Assembly: GCA_032358255.1 (NCBI GenBank)
Contig: JAULBX010028824.1
Coordinates: forward strand, 62,001 to 126,000
Source of the DNA: Heterotrichella gracilis
Taxonomy: Eukaryota; Sar; Xanthophyceae; Tribonematales; Xanthonemataceae
Length of the DNA: 64,000 nucleotides
Reading direction: 5' to 3'
Under the pieces are notes generated by a model, which was not told the DNA's origin, did not search any database, and worked only from the letters and a program-made list of their open reading frames with translations. This document shows positions 1 through 13,174 of this stretch, one piece after another; positions within the stretch are counted from its first letter, which is position 1, and the number at the start of each line of letters is the position of its first letter. Made by a program: the position numbers and the translations under genes.

Positions 1-275
1 TGACGGTTGGCTGCTGGACAATCCTGCAGCATGTTCGGTGCGCAGTGACTAACAACCAGCATGCCGTGACCAGTTCCTTAATCAAATGCTTGATCGATGT
101 GTTGATTTTGTGTCCAGGATTGAGTGAAACCCAACATGACGATTTGAAACAATATTATTGTGGACGTAACACACTACAGCCAGGCGCAAAGCACCATTTC
201 TGATGGTGCATCACTACTTCCACACCTGACATTCTGGACGTTGCTGGTGCTGGACGGGCTTCGGCGTATTCACTG

Positions 276-2268
276 TCACCCGGTGGCAATGGAATTCCTT
301 GCGCCTGATTGTAGTGTTCTGATAAACTTATCCTGTTGCAGGCAAAGAGCACATCAAATGTCAGCCTTGTTGCATTTCCCCTTGGATGATGGCAATCGAG
401 GGCCTTGGAAGGGTTGACACAATCATCCTACCCCATGCCAGCAGGATGGCTGTGATTGGCTTGAGCACCCTGAGTGACTCTCAAAATTGCAACAGCCAGA
501 ACGTTGGGACCATTGCATGCACACCTTTCATGTTGAGGCTTGATCCTCACAGGCGCTAGCTGCCTATATCCTGCCATGGATGGGTACTCTGATGCTTGCT
601 GTGCTACTGCAGGGGGTCCCTCTGATTGCACAGGTGCATACTGTGCGCCTGAACGCATGGCATTGCTGGGCTGTGGGATATGCATCACTGATGGCTGGTA
701 CTGCTGCTGAAGCAGCCTGGCTTCACGTCGACGCTCCAACCTACACCCCATGGGCCATGTGTCTATTGGCCACACACCAGACGGCTTCCAGTACATCAAG
801 AGCATGACAAATGGGTGGTGCACGAGCATGAAAAGAAGATGTATGTTTGGTTGCCATGCTCACATACCGCTCGTAGTAGCGAGTCTCCAGAAACTTCGCT
901 GCAACCAGGATGCACGCAACTGACACCGATGCCTCGGGCAGGGTGGTGCTAAACGCCACCAATATCAATCCAGCCAGTTGCAATGCTGTCCGGAAAATGT
1001 TGTTCATCTTGACATTGGCTGGTTCATCATAGTAGTACGACACTGCAAGCCCCAGCAGCCCTGAAATGACCAGGTATGCCAACACAGCCTGCACCGCAGA
1101 ATTGTGCATCATTAATAAAGCATCAATCGATACACACATTTTTGGTGTCATGCACAGCAGACATGCTTAAGCTGCAGGCGCACCTGGTTGTGTATCAGTT
1201 GGTAGAATGATGGCATCCAAGTGCCAAACACAAAGCGGAATACACCTAGCACGCTGCTGCCGAAGAGCCCAAATGCCGCCGCCACATGCTTCTTGTTGGG
1301 TATTGTCCTGAACAGGCACAGGCTGTTCTCAGTACCCTGCGTGCCGTGCGCTGGGACCCTTCCTGCACACCCAGCCCTGCGGGCCTGACCATTCTGCTGC
1401 TATCACAAGGGAATGCGACGATGACAGAGGCTGCACTTCATCCCCACAGTTCCTGGTGCACCAGAAAGCACATCATGCACGCACCTGTAGATAATGAATA
1501 GTGCCAGCAGCAGGGATATCAAGGTGAACGCCGCGGCTCCTGCACTAATTCTGAAGGTCGCTGAGCTGCTAAGCAGCTGGGCATTCCAGAAGAGTGCAGC
1601 CCCAGCCACACCCAAAACCAACAGGACCTTGGACAGCTGCTCTCGTCTGGTGAACTGACAGCTGTCTTCCCCGATGGCTTCTGGAGCAGGGGAAGACAGC
1701 TGTAGCACATAACTAACAGAAAACAAGCAGTCAAGGCCCAGCAACTGAGCAATTGAGCATTGTACGTCGTACGGTATGACTCGTACCTGTGAAGAATCGC
1801 CTTGTCGGCACCGCCACCCCCACGGTTGAGGTGCCATATGGGGATATGTGGACGGTGCAGCTGTCAGACCCACTGCCAAACCAGCTCCCCCAACCGCACC
1901 AAGCTTTCTCCAAGCTCTCGTGCTTCTGTGCCACGGCTTCTAGGTTGTGACCCACATACACACTGAAACCCTACAGGAGGGATGGCAGTGGTCTCAACCA
2001 CATCCTGGCGTTGTGCAGAATCACGCAGAGGTGTGGCAGTGGTAACATGCGTCAGGCATGAGCTGATTGCGCACACCTTTATCCCAGGGCAGGTCACGGT
2101 CACTTGCACATCTGTCCACAGGTAGGGGTAAAGCCTCCATTTTTCGACTCCCTGGTAGGTTCTGGTGGAAGTTATGTTGCCACCTTGATCAGCCACTGGG
2201 GCCACATTGGCCAGCACCGACCCTAGGCCAAGGACTGTCACGACGGAGAGAAAGGTGCGAAGACTCAT
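276..2268 (-). CDS. NEMP/TMEM194-family nuclear envelope integral membrane protein (plant PNET2-like)
   Basis: Predicted inner-nuclear-envelope multi-pass protein. Exons on the minus strand: 2268-2077, 1970-1773, 1699-1485, 1307-1184, 1088-868, 740-551 and 332-276; these join in frame to about 398 aa. The start encodes a signal peptide (MSLRTFLSVVTVLGLGSVLA), followed by a lumenal beta-rich part ending in an HISPYGTSTVGV stretch typical of the family. Then come about five membrane segments, including LLALFIIYRC, GVFRFVFGTWMPSF, VLAYLVISGLLGLAVSY and LAGLILVAFSTTLPEASV. The YYDEP motif before the last membrane pair is characteristic. The tail is Gln/Pro-rich. The family (NEMP1 in animals, PNET2 in plants) acts at the nuclear envelope in chromatin tethering and nuclear stiffness. 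The first five exons are well supported; the last small exon (ending NSIATG) rests only on a good splice acceptor and phase. The gene is head-to-head with clpX, 713 bp away. Confidence 0.82.
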
Positions 2269-2981
2269 GTTGACTTCGAAAGGCTCACGATACTGGGTAC
2301 CTCAAACAACTATGTTGCCAGCCACAATCCCAGAAGCTACTTGACAGTCGTTCACATGCATGCATATGCAAGCTATGTGCAACTCCCTCCAACGCCCTCA
2401 CTCATCGGGAACAAGCAAAGGACGGTGCTCCGGAAACGAACCCGAACCATTTCAAACACGCAGGTTCCGGTACGTTTTGCCACGACTGTGCTGCTAAACG
2501 AGCTAGCCCGAAACTTTCAGACCTCGATGCATGCATGCCTCGCATATAATAGCAGACTCTGCTTTCGTGGACACAAGCAGCCTATCGATACCAACGTCTG
2601 GATCTGAAGATGACCGCTGGAAATGACCTTCTTGCGTATGTTGCTTGCACTCCGAACCTCAAGAACGAAGAACCACCGGAAAATAAAGTCACTTTCTGCC
2701 TTTTATTGGGGAAAACAAAAACAATTTGAAATTCCCAGGACTTTTGTTCTGGGGTGTTTAAAGGCAGGTGTGTCTACTGGGGCACCACCTTGTTATTCAG
2801 GTGCGCAGGGTGATTAGCATCCCCTGCAGTGAAGGTGGGCATAGGCCGTGCACACCTCGTGTCGCAGTCCCTGTTTTCCGAGAGCCCGGAGCAAGTTGGC
2901 TTCCGCATTCGCGACTGGTGGTGAGGGTTTTACGAGACACTAGCAACCCAAACAGCGACCCGGGTACCTCCTTTCGCAGAT
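2269..2981. other. Divergent intergenic region between the NEMP gene and clpX
   Basis: About 0.7 kb with no ORF I can support. It must hold both 5' untranslated regions and a bidirectional promoter. I see AT-rich patches (2680-2740) and a TGCATGCA palindrome near 2528, but no recognisable core element. Confidence 0.5.
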
Positions 2982-5900
2982 ATGGGGCGGCACAGGTTAT
3001 TGTATGGGGCTGTTTCCCTGTACTACGGGCGAGGCTATATGGCCGTGAAGCACTTCAGCACCCAAGCCTCGCTACTGGCCATCCCACAGGTATCGTATTG
3101 AAGGCACTACCCTCTGTTTGTGTATGCAGCAGGTCTGGGGGTGGGCACGGACGCACGATGTATCGAGACCTTTTACGGTATTGCGCTGTTTTGGGAGCTT
3201 GGTGTGGTGTTGGGCCATGTGGGGCAGGGGAGTGGCGTTCCGCAAACAGCGCATGCTGACTGGACCATGACTTTTATTCGACCCCGACTTGTGTGCGTGC
3301 AGGATCCTATTCGCCCGCAGCAGTCCCGCTCCCTGAGCGTGTTTCAGGGCTCCAAAGTCAGCCGCGGAAGCTCCGAGTCCTCCATCATGTGCCCCACGTG
3401 CAAGAAAACAACCCTGGACACAGTCCCTTTGGGCAACCAGGGCAGTGTCCTGTCAAACGTGGTACGAGTGCAGCGCACCCCTTGTCTCCAGGGCGCACGA
3501 AACAGTTGAGCTCAAGAATGGGGTTCAAGCTTGCTATAGCTTGTGCATGCCAAATAAATCCTGTATCGTGGGTGCCCCTACTCACTGGGCCACTGCTGCA
3601 CTTGCAGGTCGACCAGCCTGCAGACCCAGCCAAGTGCGACATGTATTGGTGCTCACAGTGCAAGGTACGTGCTGTCCCTCTATGAACTTCCAGCTTGTGA
3701 GTGCAGAAATTGATGCAATGCTACAACCACAAGATTGGCATGCACATGAAGCATGCATTCGTGAGAGTGTGGTGCCTTTGCACACTGGGTGTAACGCACA
3801 CTGCCATTCCCACAGGAGGTCAAAAACCTGCACAACGTGTCTGGCGGGTCTGCCCACTCCCACAGTGCCAGCCTGGCGGAACGCCCCACTTGCGACATAG
3901 GGACCAACCCCTCGCCCACCGCTGGTGTCGACCAAGCCGTGCGCAAGGGGTATGCAACCACCTACCCAGCCACGGTACGTTCCGGCAGCTTGCAACAACA
4001 GAAGCCCCCCGTGGCTTGTGTGCACACAACACTTGTGAATATGCGTGAGGCACAAGGGGATGCCAATGCCAGGATAGAACCTCTTTGCATGGGCATTGCA
4101 TGGGCGAGATTGAAAGCTACTACTGCTGCATTGCACATCAACTCAATACCCTAATGCGCCACCTGCCCCACGACATGCAACAGCCCTTGACTGCCCCCAT
4201 CTCACTGGCGCCTTGCCCCACCTGCGCCCTGCAACCCTGCTTGACCACCCCCATCACATCCTGCCCCCACCCACCAGGCGCAGGTGACCAACCAGCCCAT
4301 GGACGCCATCCCCTCCTTTGGCGGCGCCACCTCCAGCACAACGCAGGGCTTCCGCGCCTTCGGCACAGACCGAGTGCCCACCCCCCGAGAGGTGGTCCAA
4401 TACCTTGACCAGCACGTCATTGGCCAGGTGAGAAATGCTGTGTCGGGCTAGTGGACCTCAGGTCAAGGGCTATGGCTTGTCTGTCTCTCGCCCCAAGGCT
4501 GCATATGGGTACCCGGTCAATAGGGCCGCTTTCGTACTTGTATACAATTACAACCACAAGAACGGCTTGTTAGCCGACCTGCGGGTTGAATTAATTGGAG
4601 TATACCTCAACTGTAAGAAACCGCTGATCAGTTAGAGTAGATATTATTAATGATGAAATATAATTGGCAACATCCTCCCTCACACATTTCCATCACTTGC
4701 CAGGAGCACGCCAAGAAGGTGCTGGCTGTGGGGCTGCACAACCACTACAAGCGCATTGCACACGAAGCGCTGCGCAGGAAGCGTGCGCAGCCACCCCCGC
4801 AGCCGCAGCCACAGCCGGTTGGGGGTGCGGCTGGTGGGGAGGGGGGGCGGACGGTGGAGCGGCACCAGCATGCGCACATTCACGGCAACCAGCTCAACCT
4901 GGTGGGTGTGCGTGGGTGGGGGGTGGGGGCATGGGCGAGGGGGGAAAGGCTTACCATGTGGCAGATGCAGGGGGACAGAGCCTGCGCACAAACCCACAGC
5001 ACATGCGTCCCACTGGCTTGTCCTACAAGGTTGCATACAAATAGATGCATGTGGTCCTCTGGAGATGCATCCAGTACGGTACCCTAGGTTATGCAGCACC
5101 CCCCCTCCCCCGGCCTGCACTCACTTCACAACACCACTGCAGGGTCGCGGCGGTTGGGGGATGGCCTCTGCCCTGCCAGAGAGCATGCTCACCACCGATA
5201 GCCCAATTCCGCCACCCCCGCACGGCACCCCCGACACAGGCGGGCTGTATGGCTCGCAGCCGCGCGCGGATGAGCCCCCACCGGTGGGCGAGTACCCCTC
5301 CAGCCAATGGCAGATGCCGGAGGAGGGGGAGGACGGCGTGGAACTGGACAAGAGCAACGTGCTGCTGCTGGTGCGTTGGGCAGGGAATGGGGTTGGTGTT
5401 TGGGGTGTATAGGATGGTTCTGCCGGGGAATTCCTATACTTACGGATTTGGTTCAGGGTAGGTCCTGTTGGCAGGGTTAGGGGTCAGGGCTATCATTACA
5501 CTGTGGCGAAGAATACCAATACATCATGGCTGGATGTCAATACCGCATGGCTATGGTATAGTACGACATGGCATTGGGGTTGCATGGTTGAGCCTACATC
5601 TACCCGGATCATCGAAGGATTATCTGAGAATTAACTGGAAAGCGCTGCATGCGTATGTTGTGCTGGACACAGCTGGCTTGTTCATCATCAGCACCCCACA
5701 TTTGTTGGCAGTGCCTCCCTGCGACGGGATGTTGCCGCCCTGCACAATTTAAAAACCGTATATATCCACCACCTATACACTTCACCCCCAAAAGCAGGGT
5801 GTGCACAATCCCAATCCCCGCCTCCCCCTGCATGCAGGGCCCCACCGGGTCGGGCAAAACCCTCCTAGCCAAGACCCTTGCCAGCATGGTGAACGTGCCC

Positions 5901-6332
5901 TTTGCTATGGCGGACGCCACCACCCTGACCCAAGCGGGGTACGTGGGCGAGGACGTGGAGTCCATCCTGCACAAGCTCCTGCAGGCAGCGCAGTTCAACG
6001 TAAACGCCGCTCAGCAGGGGATTGTGTACATCGATGAGGTGAGGGGAGGGCGGCCTCTGATCCTCATGAAATATTGATCAAGAAACCACGATAAGGCAAC
6101 CAGGGTGGTAGTTGGCTGTGAAAAGATCGCTGCTCATCTGGCTGTACTGCTGAAGACCACATGCAACTGTACTTGACAGGCAAGACAGGGGTTGTAAGTC
6201 AGACACCGGCTCAGGCCATAGCATTGCTCATGTGGAGTTGTCCAAAATCAGCCTCTACTAAATATAAATCAATTGGTGCAGATTGACAAGATCACCAAGA
6301 AGAGCGAGAGCATCAGCATCACGCGCGACGTG

Positions 6333-6367
<35 letters not shown>

Positions 6368-8224
6368 GCTGGAGGGCACGGTGGTGAATGTGCCGGAGAA
6401 GGGGGGCAGGAAGAACCCGAGGGGTGACTTTGTGCAGGTGAGGGGAGGCTTGGCGCGTGGACTCAGGGGTGTGGGACTGTGGTGGGAGTCGTGGCTGCGA
6501 TGGCGCAACCTCTCATGATGCCTTTACAGTTGTACACTGCTATTCGGGTGGATAAACTCGCCAAAATAACTTTGCTTCAATGAAATGTTGCAACAGCATG
6601 TCATGGCTTGACATGTGTGCCAGCGTATTGTTAGTCAATTACATGGGAACCAGTAGCGGGTGCATGGCTGGTCCAATCTTGGACCATAACCCAGACCCGG
6701 GCAGGCCATGTTGAGCACTCACCACCACCCGCCTCACCACTCCGCCTCCACCCGCAGATCGACACCAAGGACATCCTGTTTGTGTGCGGCGGCGCGTTTG
6801 TGGACCTGGACCGCCAGGTCATGGAGCGGTCGCAGCAGGCCAGCATGGGGTTTGGCAACCCGGTGCGCACCCGGAGCACCACACTGGCGCGGGCAGCAGT
6901 TGACCAGGCTGCTGTCTCGGAGGCGCTCAAGGGCATCGAGCACGCTGACCTCATCAGCTATGGGCTCATCCCGGAGTTTGTGGGTCGCTTTCCCATCATC
7001 TGCAGCACGCTGGTGAGGGGATGGGGTGGTGGGCGGGGTGGTGCGCTGTGTACATGTGCATGCATGGTGGTGGTGCTGCCCGGGTGCAAGATAAGACAAG
7101 GAAGTGTGACGGGAATACCAGTCCTTCATATGTAGTCATGTCCAACGTTGTACACTAAACAGGGCAGCTTCCTGGCAAAGGCCAGCAGGCATATGATGGA
7201 GAAGCAGCCCTCGTAATCACCGAAATCAGCTGCACCATCTCAAGGCCAAATCCTAAGCCATGCTCAATCATTTCGAACCCCCCCCTGCAGGGCCTGAGCG
7301 TTGAGGAGCTGAACCTGATCCTGACCGAGCCCAAGAATGCGCTGTGCAAGCAGTATGGCAGGATCGTGGGCATGAACAATGCGCGGCTGCACGTCACGCC
7401 CAATGCGCAGCGCGCCATCGCGCGGGAGGCGCACCGCAAGGGCACGGGGGCGCGGGGGCTGCGTTCAATCATGGAGAAGATACTGCAGGAGGCCATGTTC
7501 CAGGTGGGGCACGGTTAATTACAAGCATTCCGGCACGAAAAGACCAGATCAGCATTTTTAGGGTGTGGGGTTTAAGTTTTGCTGCATCAGGTGGCGATGT
7601 TCCATTGTGGAGCACCAGGTTGGGAATGCTCAGGCGCCTTACCATGGCAAGAGTATAGGTATCAGAAATGGAAAATTGCGCGTGCTGGGGAGGGGTTTCA
7701 TTGGTGTTGGCGGGATTGGGCAGTTGAGGGGATGTTTGATGGTGCAATAGGCCTTATATGTGCGGCTGCAGTGTAACGAGTGCCCGCGTCAATGCATGGG
7801 CTGCTAGCTACCCCACCACTAGCCATCAATGTACAGGCGCATGCTGGTGTCCGTCCCTGCAGTGCAGCCGCACCCATCACAGCGAATCTGGCACAGGCTG
7901 TGCGGCTTGACACGTGTCCCTTTAGTTGCTGTGAAGATGTGCCCCACCATGTTTGTGTCCCTTTATTTGCCTGGGCATGTGTCCCTTTAGTGGCGTGAAA
8001 GCGCGCACCCACTGCACCTGCAGGTGCCTGAGGGGAGCCCAGGCCAGGTTGTGCTGGTGGACGAGGCCTCAGTGACGGGCTCAAACGGGCCCAAGGAGGC
8101 GCGGGTGCTTGCCAATGACTATGAGCTGCGGCGCGCGCTGGCGGCCTGCGGCGAGCTGGAGGAGGAGGAGTTTGAGGCAGAAGGCACGCAGGTCGAGGTA
8201 GAAAGCGCGCAGGTCGGCAGCTAG
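2982..8224 (+). CDS. CLPX: Mitochondrial ATP-dependent Clp protease ATP-binding subunit ClpX
   Basis: AAA+ unfoldase that feeds substrates to ClpP. Twelve exons: 2982-3089, 3303-3461, 3608-3664, 3816-3974, 4278-4427, 4704-4901, 5143-5370, 5838-6038, 6282-6437, 6758-7012, 7291-7503 and 8024-8224. They sum to 694 codons plus stop, and every intron is phase 0. Exon 1 is a basic, hydroxylated leader ([20 protein letters not shown]), which suits mitochondrial import and fixes the start. A zinc site follows (C66-x2-C69 and C104-x2-C107). The AAA+ core has Walker A GPTGSGKT (about 354-361), pore loop GYVG (387-390), Walker B VYIDE (416-420) and the [14 protein letters not shown] helix. The ClpP-docking loop reads MGF (502-504) instead of the usual IGF. 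A low-complexity His/Pro/Gly-rich insertion (about residues 230-340) separates the QHVIGQ...NHYKRI helix from Walker A, longer than in bacteria. The C-terminus is acidic. Confidence 0.96.
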
Positions 8225-9702
8225 GGCAGGGGGCAGGCAGTTGGTACCACCTGGGGGTTGGTGGTCCAAAGCGCAAACCCTAAGGGTGTGGGGTGGAGTG
8301 TGCAGCTGGTGGGAAGCATTCTTGCGCACTCCATTGGATGTGTGTGTCAACATGGGGCTGTTTTTGCTGTGTGAAAAGTTTGGAGGCCCGAGGCTACACT
8401 GTTCTCACCCCGAGTTTTGCAGATCACGTAACATCGTTACGAGGATCACTGTTGTAGTATACATAGTGCCCCTCAGCTTTTTCAGAGGTTGGTGTATTTT
8501 ACTGTACTTGATGTACTTTGGCACTGCATCTGTTTGCACACAGACCTCAAGTTGGTTGTATTAGGTTCAGAGGGAGGAAAGGTGACGTGCTTTGAAGTTA
8601 CAGGCAAGTCGCTGTCACGGGTGATGCGTTTATGCACACGACTATGGTTGCAAGGCATTGCTGCACGCTGTACTATAGACATGTTGGACTGGGGCGCGTG
8701 CTTGCAAAGTTGCTGCATTACCGCATGCCATGCATGAAGGCCATGCAGCTAAAAGCACAGCTTAATTTGTCACAATGCGTACATGACTAGCTCATGCTCG
8801 ATACTTTTCAATATACGTGCTCAGCAGCCTTTAGTTAATTCTGATGGTTCCAGATTCTGAATGCCTTAGGGTCAATGTCCTGGGATCAGCGTGGCGGTTG
8901 ATGTTCCCACGGATGGTAGTCAATATAGAGGTGCATCGCTGTAATTTTACTACCGTATGTGATAGGGAAATCTTCCAGGCGTCACGCCAACGGTTGGTTG
9001 CGCCAACCGGTGGTGGTCCATTGTGCAGCCACACTCAGTCTGTCGGGCGATCGATCAGCACAGCCTCATGCGGCAGTCATTGTGAAACTATCCTCAAGCT
9101 TGTGACATCCAATTGACCTGCTGCATCGCAACTCAGTTGCAACTGTGTAAAATGGTGATCAATGCCATTGGCGCCATCAGGCAGGCTGAGCCGAATTGGA
9201 AATAAAAAAACTCAATTGACGTCATCACAATAACTTGTTCAATGGGCGCTTTGCAGTATGTGATGATTCATTTTAGTGTGTATGGCAAGCTAATGAAAAA
9301 AATAAACATGACAATTATTCAAGCTTGCGGCAAGATTTCAACTTGACATGATCAGATTGAAAGAATGTGACAGACAGTCTGCCATGCCTCATATGTCAGG
9401 CCACATTCCATATCGCGGCGCATTGCCCACAGGGCTGTGAACTCTGACCCCTGGGCGAGACATCTTTGCCTGATGCACTTCTGGTCAATCATGAGACCCA
9501 CAGTGGAGTCTACCAAGGACCTGGTGCATCCTGTGTTGCCAAACGATCACAATGGACGCTGCCCTAAGGGAACATATAATCATCCATTGGCAACCAGACT
9601 GCAATTTGCTCATGTTGAGCAACGCTGCACACCATGTGCCCTTGTCTCAGGCTTCGTCCATCCAAGTCTGAAGCTGGTCCATGTAGAATCCTGGATGCTG
9701 GC
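8225..9702. other. Convergent intergenic region, no gene seen
   Basis: Lies between the clpX stop and the end of the minus-strand coiled-coil gene, so it holds two 3' untranslated regions. It becomes AT-rich towards 9180-9320. A short telomere-like fragment (AAACCCTAAGGG) lies at about 8275. Open frames here lack splice context or domain character. Confidence 0.5.
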
Positions 9703-12330
9703 TCAGGTGGAACCTTTTGGCAATGCGTTCTTTGCCAGGGAGGCACGTGCAGATCCGGGTCGAATGGCTGCTGCAGCTGCAGCGGCAAAAGCGGCAGCAG
9801 CAGCTTTAGCAATCTGAGCAGAAGCGATCTTGGCTGTCTTTGAGGCTTGCGTATTCGATCGAAACTCGGCAGCTTCAGCATCCTTGATGAGTTTTGCCCT
9901 GCATCCAATGGGGCACAAGGTGTCAGCTACCCAGTAAATGACTATGCCAGTGCAGCATTAGCCAGAGCCAGAGCTCCCACTCTGTTGCTGACTAAAGCTG
10001 TCAATGTGCACTTGACTTTACAAGTGGATCCAATCAACAACAGCACAATGACAACTTGAAGATTGCAGCGCACACGGCTGATCAGGTACATTGCAACAGC
10101 CCAAACACTGTGACTTCCTAGCATATAGTGGAAGTTGAAGGTTCAAAGGATGCTGCAATTGTCTTTCAACACTCACTTGGCTAGCTTGCGCCGCTCTGTA
10201 TCTTCCATTAGCCTATCATAGAACGCATCCATTTCCTCCTTGGAAACGCGCTTGTTGTGAGCTTTTGGGTCCATTGCTTTCCAAGCCTGTACAAGCTTCT
10301 CTTCGCGATTCTTCATATCTTCTTGTGTAAACTCCATGAATCGCAAGGTGCGAATTGCCCTATGGACATCACAAATTTCAGTCAGCCCATGTGCTGATCA
10401 GGATCATCAATTAGGTAAAATAGAGTCATTGGCCAATGATCCACAGCAGCCTTATACTAAATGAGGACCACTGGATAATTGTTACAGCCTGTGGGCTAGT
10501 AACGGAGCTGCTGAGTAATTTATCCCCCTTGCCGCAAAACCACCTGTATATTGCAAGTGCTTTCTGAGGGCAGTCCATGCTGCTCATCTTGCCAATCTCT
10601 TCAGGTTTGCATTTAGCTAGCAGCTTCACCGCTTCTTCAACAAGGTTCCCTGCTGGATTTGCTTTGCGGGGTGACTTCTTGCCATTCAGACCAGCAGGGT
10701 GGTTGCGTAGGAACTCTTGCTGCATGTCATCAAGTCCATCACCCCTGCATGCATGTCATTTTTGGTCAGTCTCTTCATGTGCATGCAATGCAAACAATGC
10801 AGCACCATGGTATGCACCCACCCACCCTCAGCCGCTTATTGTATGGATGATTCATGCACAACGTTTGTTACTACCATACTAAATGAACCCCAAGCAGCGA
10901 ACCTAAATTTTGCAGCAGTTTAAGGTCGTGCCATCTAGGCTTTGCAGTAGGTTCAATCCTCGCAAAATCATATGATAGCATCATTCTACCTGTGAGCAGA
11001 CAAATCCACCCCCTTCCCAGCAGCAACTGCTGCCTGCATGGCGCGGGCACGTGCCAGCAAGGCGTCGCAACGCTCTGCAACACTTGTCCAATGCCCCTGC
11101 TCAAAGTCGTCCCCTGGCCATCCACAGCCTGTGAAATAGGTTTTGCAATCCTCCAGATCCATCTTTGCCTTCCCATCTTTTGAGTCAGACCTGCAATGTA
11201 CAGGACAGGGTATCACTCAGACACTCCTCACTGTACAGTCTCTCACCGTGCAGCAACCACTGGCATCCGTCATGACTCATGAGTCGCTACACAAAGATGT
11301 TTTATGATGGATATTCATTGGTCATTTGTGCTGTGCTCAGCAACCCTTCCCTCACCATGGCCATGGCATGTAAGGGTGCATTACGCTGCAACAGTACTCG
11401 ATGCTGCAGTGGGATTGAGTACGCAGGTGCATGGGCTGAACCTCCTCATGAACAGTGACTGCCAACAGCTTGACTGCAATGCTACTCTAGTATGCAACAT
11501 ACCGTTGCTTCTGTAGCTGTTTCAGCTTTGAGTCCTTGGAGTCCAGATCAGCTTTGTAGCGCTCAATGAACTGAGCAGTTCTGATCGCTGCTGCCAACTT
11601 GGCAACCTTTTTGTCCTTAGCTGCAACAATGGAGTGGACATCGTCGTCATTAATACTTAGCTCGTGCTGATAGGTTCTGCAGAGCTCTGAGATTGCGTCG
11701 TCCACAATGGCCCCATCCTTTGTGAGCTCAGCCACTACATGCTCGCCGCATTTGCGTGCGACAATGTGCCTGCACACATGTCGATTGAAATTAAGTCCTT
11801 TGAAGGCTTGCAGGTGGCCTGTAGGACCCCCCCATTGAAACCACATTATGTCACAAAAATAGCAATTGCGGGAAAGTGTTGGATACCCCAGAGCCGGGTT
11901 TGCTCAATTAGTATATATAGGATCTCCAAAGAGCATTCAGAATGCTTTTTCCAGCTTTTTTTACACTGATGCGAAGTGTTTGCCAGGCGATAAGAATTGG
12001 CATTGTGCTTCAACATGCGCATCATGTCTGCCATGTAGTTATGATTGGCTTAAGCTTTGCAATATCTTACCTCAGGAAATCCATATCCCGTTCAGACTGT
12101 TTTCTTTTCAACGAGGGATCATTCATCATACGCTCTGGAGAGTACAGAAGGTGTTCAATCTCCTTCAGGTTCTTTTGCCTTGACTGCAGATCCCTTTCGA
12201 CCCTTTCAAGGAACTTTGCCCCTCTGTGGGTGCCGCTTGTGTCTGACACCAGCTGCTTAGAGCGCTCTGTGATGTGAGGCTTGAACCAATGGTTTTCCTT
12301 CAGCAGATGCCACATTTCAGTCAGTGACAT
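9703..12330 (-). CDS. Uncharacterised 435-aa coiled-coil protein, possibly ciliary
   Basis: I do not recognise a named family. Six minus-strand exons join in frame: 12330-12071, 11769-11503, 11190-10990, 10744-10544, 10359-10177 and 9898-9703; all five introns are phase 2. The first ATG of the open frame is used as start, with no acceptor just upstream. The protein is charged and helical. Near the N-terminus it has a WFKPHITERSKQL segment, near the C-terminus an AFYDRLMEDTERRKLAK segment, and it ends in an alanine-rich helix with about seven consecutive alanines. Pairs of F-x-P-x-I-x3-S and RL-x2-D-x2-R motifs are frequent in coiled-coil proteins of flagellated protists, so an axonemal or basal-body role is a guess only. 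A possible extra upstream exon lies at 12502-12904. Confidence 0.68.
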
Positions 12331-13174
12331 TGCAAATTGGGTATATGCATATGTAGTGCATAAAACACTTGGCGCATCATCAGTGTAGGCATGTGCATAT
12401 AGGTGTCATTGCAGGAACGTCACAAACAGCCTGATACACGTCGAATTTAAGAAAGAAATATTTTTTATCAGAAATGTACAGGTGAGTACGTGATCTTACA
12501 AATTTAGACAAAATCTGTGCAAAGCTGACTGCCAATCTGCTGCTGGAAGGCATGTTACCAGGTAGGTATACAGGCACGATATAATGGACTGCAGCAGCGA
12601 CTGCAACATGGCTGCCATTTGAGCACACACGCACCATAGGTGAAGGAACATAGCACAAGCTGTTGTCTTGTGCAGCATATTTTGCGCTGTGTGACCCCAC
12701 ATGCTGCCAAGGTGCAGCACCAGCCGCATCCACAATGTCACTGCCTTGCCGATGCCGAGGCAATGGCTGAGAACTGCTGCTGGGTTCAGTGGAGGCATGA
12801 GTTGCTTTGCAATCCAAGGCTTTGATCAATCCTTGAACTTGCTTGACTGCGTCGGATGCTATCACTGCATTCCGCGAAGCCCTTTCTGCTGCCCTGTAAT
12901 CCACATGATATATTCTCTGAGTCGGTTGAGTTCAATGCTCAAACCAGTGCATTAATGCATCTCACGAGCAGTTGAAAGTCTATGTGAGAATACATGTATT
13001 AACAGTCACATGCAGAGCATTTGCAGTGATTATCATGGCCATTGTTTGGTGAGCTGTATGCAGCAGGAATATAAAAACAAAACTAGGTATTCTGTGCTAT
13101 AAGGACATAAACACCAATGCTAGAATTGGCAACAACATGCAAAACAAATTGTGACAGCACATCCTTCACAGCCC
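12331..13174. other. Gap with an exon-like minus-strand open frame (12502-12904)
   Basis: The frame begins AERASRNAVIASDAVKQVQGLI just after a good acceptor (ATTACAG) near 12890 and ends at a consensus GTAAGA donor near 12501. That could be an extra 5' exon of the coiled-coil gene or part of a small separate gene. I cannot join it in frame to a start or to the next exon with confidence. The rest of the gap is AT-rich and has no visible feature. Confidence 0.3.
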
